Assembly (NCBI GenBank): GCA_036339395.1
Contig: JAYZBD010000130.1
Location: 1-6,905, forward strand
From: SP202 sp036339395
Lineage (GTDB): Bacteria; Planctomycetota; Phycisphaerae; Phycisphaerales; SM1A02
Direction of reading: 5' to 3'
Length of the DNA stretch: 6,905 nt
Positions 6,193 to 6,905 of this stretch are shown in pieces. A program made the translations under genes and the position numbers. The first letter of the stretch is position 1, and the number at the start of each line of letters is the position of its first letter. Under the pieces are notes generated by a model. The model saw only the letters and a list, made by a program, of their open reading frames with translations. It searched no databases and was not told where the DNA came from.

Positions 6193-6873
6193 ATGAGCCT
6201 CGTCTTCACCCGTACAGCCATGCGACGCATCGATTCCGAAGCAGTTCAGGACCATGGAATGACGGGACTGGAACTGATGGAGAATGCGGCCCGGGGCGCG
6301 GCACAGTTGGCCTGCTCCATGCTTGCAGACCAGGAGCAATCCGCCGTGATCCTCATTGCATGTGGATGTGGAAACAACGGCGGCGACGGATGGGCCATAT
6401 CCCGGCTCCTGATGGAAGATGGACATCAGCCACACGTCGTGCATCTCGGGTCGCCTGCGGCCGGATCAGACGCATCGATCAACATGGAACGTGCACGCCG
6501 GGCTGGAGTTCCCTCGCATGAATACAGGCCGGGCAAGGACCTCCAACTGCCCGAGGAGCCGGTTCTGGTGATCGATGCCATGTTCGGAACCGGGCTGGAT
6601 CGGGAGATGGAAGGCTCCCCCCTTGAACTTGCCAGGTGCATCAATGACCTTTCCGCCCCCATCCTGGCCATCGATCTGCCCTCCGGCCTCGATGCCGATA
6701 CCGGCCAGCCCCTGGGTGAGGCTGTCCGAGCGTCGGCCACCGCAACCTTCGTAGGGCCGAAACTCGGGTTCACGGCGGCCGGGGCCTCGGCATGGACCGG
6801 GAAGGTCCACGTGGTGGACATCGGTGTTCCTCCCACCCTCCTTCAACAGCATGGAACACCCTGCGACCACTGA
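6193..6873 (+). CDS. nnrE: NAD(P)H-hydrate epimerase (stand-alone YjeF N-terminal domain)
   Basis: NnrE interconverts the R and S forms of NAD(P)H hydrates (NADHX/NADPHX), damaged cofactors, so that the ADP- or ATP-dependent dehydratase NnrD can restore them. The 226 residues cover the whole YjeF N-terminal domain: the N-terminal helix with MRRIDSEAV (10-18) and GLELMENA (25-32), the Rossmann-like loop GCGNNGGDGW (58-67), VIDAMFGTGL (126-135) with Asp128, AIDLPSGLDADTG (159-171) with Asp161, and FVGPKLGF (186-193). Many bacteria fuse this domain to NnrD in a protein of about 500 residues; here it ends after the first domain at a normal stop, with no sign of a frameshift. The ATG at 6193 gives a usual N-terminus; an ATG at 6220 would clip the first helix. 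No Shine-Dalgarno sequence is seen. NnrD is not in the window. Confidence 0.93.
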   Translation: MSLVFTRTAMRRIDSEAVQDHGMTGLELMENAARGAAQLACSMLADQEQSAVILIACGCGNNGGDGWAISRLLMEDGHQPHVVHLGSPAAGSDASINMERARRAGVPSHEYRPGKDLQLPEEPVLVIDAMFGTGLDREMEGSPLELARCINDLSAPILAIDLPSGLDADTGQPLGEAVRASATATFVGPKLGFTAAGASAWTGKVHVVDIGVPPTLLQQHGTPCDH

Positions 6874-6905
6874 GAAATCCCAAGCGGCATATCATCTCCG
6901 CGGAC
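6851..6905 (+). CDS. Possible start of the next gene, cut off by the window edge
   Basis: An ATG inside the 3' end of nnrE opens a different frame that has no stop up to the last base, giving 18 residues beginning MEHPATTEKSQAAYHL. It overlaps nnrE by 23 bases. No ribosome binding site is evident and no family is recognisable from so short a piece. No other ATG-started plus-strand frame is available after the nnrE stop, which is the main reason to list it. It may simply be chance. Confidence 0.3.
   Translation, partial: MEHPATTEKSQAAYHLRG

Noticed and set aside
6136..6444. N-terminal extension of the glycosyltransferase frame by 103 residues
   Set aside because: It lies antisense to the conserved nnrE start and has no family resemblance; the membrane anchor begins right at the ATG at 6135.

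Overview
The window looks like an ordinary chromosomal segment from a moderately GC-rich, Gram-negative-type bacterium. GyrA, an ExbD/TonB pair and SurE fit a double-membrane organism. The short STAS protein, the ExbD-TonB arrangement and an HpnB/CrtQ-like glycosyltransferase remind me of marine Planctomycetota, perhaps Phycisphaerae. That placement rests on remembered family resemblance, not on a search. No rRNA, tRNA, CRISPR array, insertion sequence or phage gene was seen.

Layout. Bases 2-2230 (+) hold most of gyrA, which is cut off at the left edge just before the catalytic tyrosine. A short STAS-domain protein (2315-2665), an ExbD/TolR-type protein (2693-3136) and a TonB-like protein (3133-4134) follow on the same strand with small gaps or a 4-base overlap, so they may share one transcript. 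The next two genes lie on the minus strand and are read right to left: a membrane-anchored family 2 glycosyltransferase (6135-4927), then surE (4918-4112), whose ribosome binding site overlaps the glycosyltransferase stop codon. The surE 3' end overlaps the TonB-like gene by 23 bases, tail to tail. A 57-base divergent spacer with an imperfect inverted repeat separates the glycosyltransferase from nnrE (6193-6873, +), a stand-alone NAD(P)H-hydrate epimerase. A possible next gene starts inside the nnrE end and runs off the right edge.

How they work together. ExbD and the TonB-like protein would form part of a proton-driven energy-transducing complex that acts on the outer membrane or envelope, but the ExbB/TolQ channel subunit is not in the window. 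The glycosyltransferase and surE look co-transcribed, without an obvious shared pathway. NnrE is a metabolite-repair enzyme. All genes fall into known families. The least explained points are the STAS/ExbD/TonB grouping without ExbB and the inverted repeat in the divergent spacer. I found no convincing new system. No stretch over 300 bases lacks a gene.
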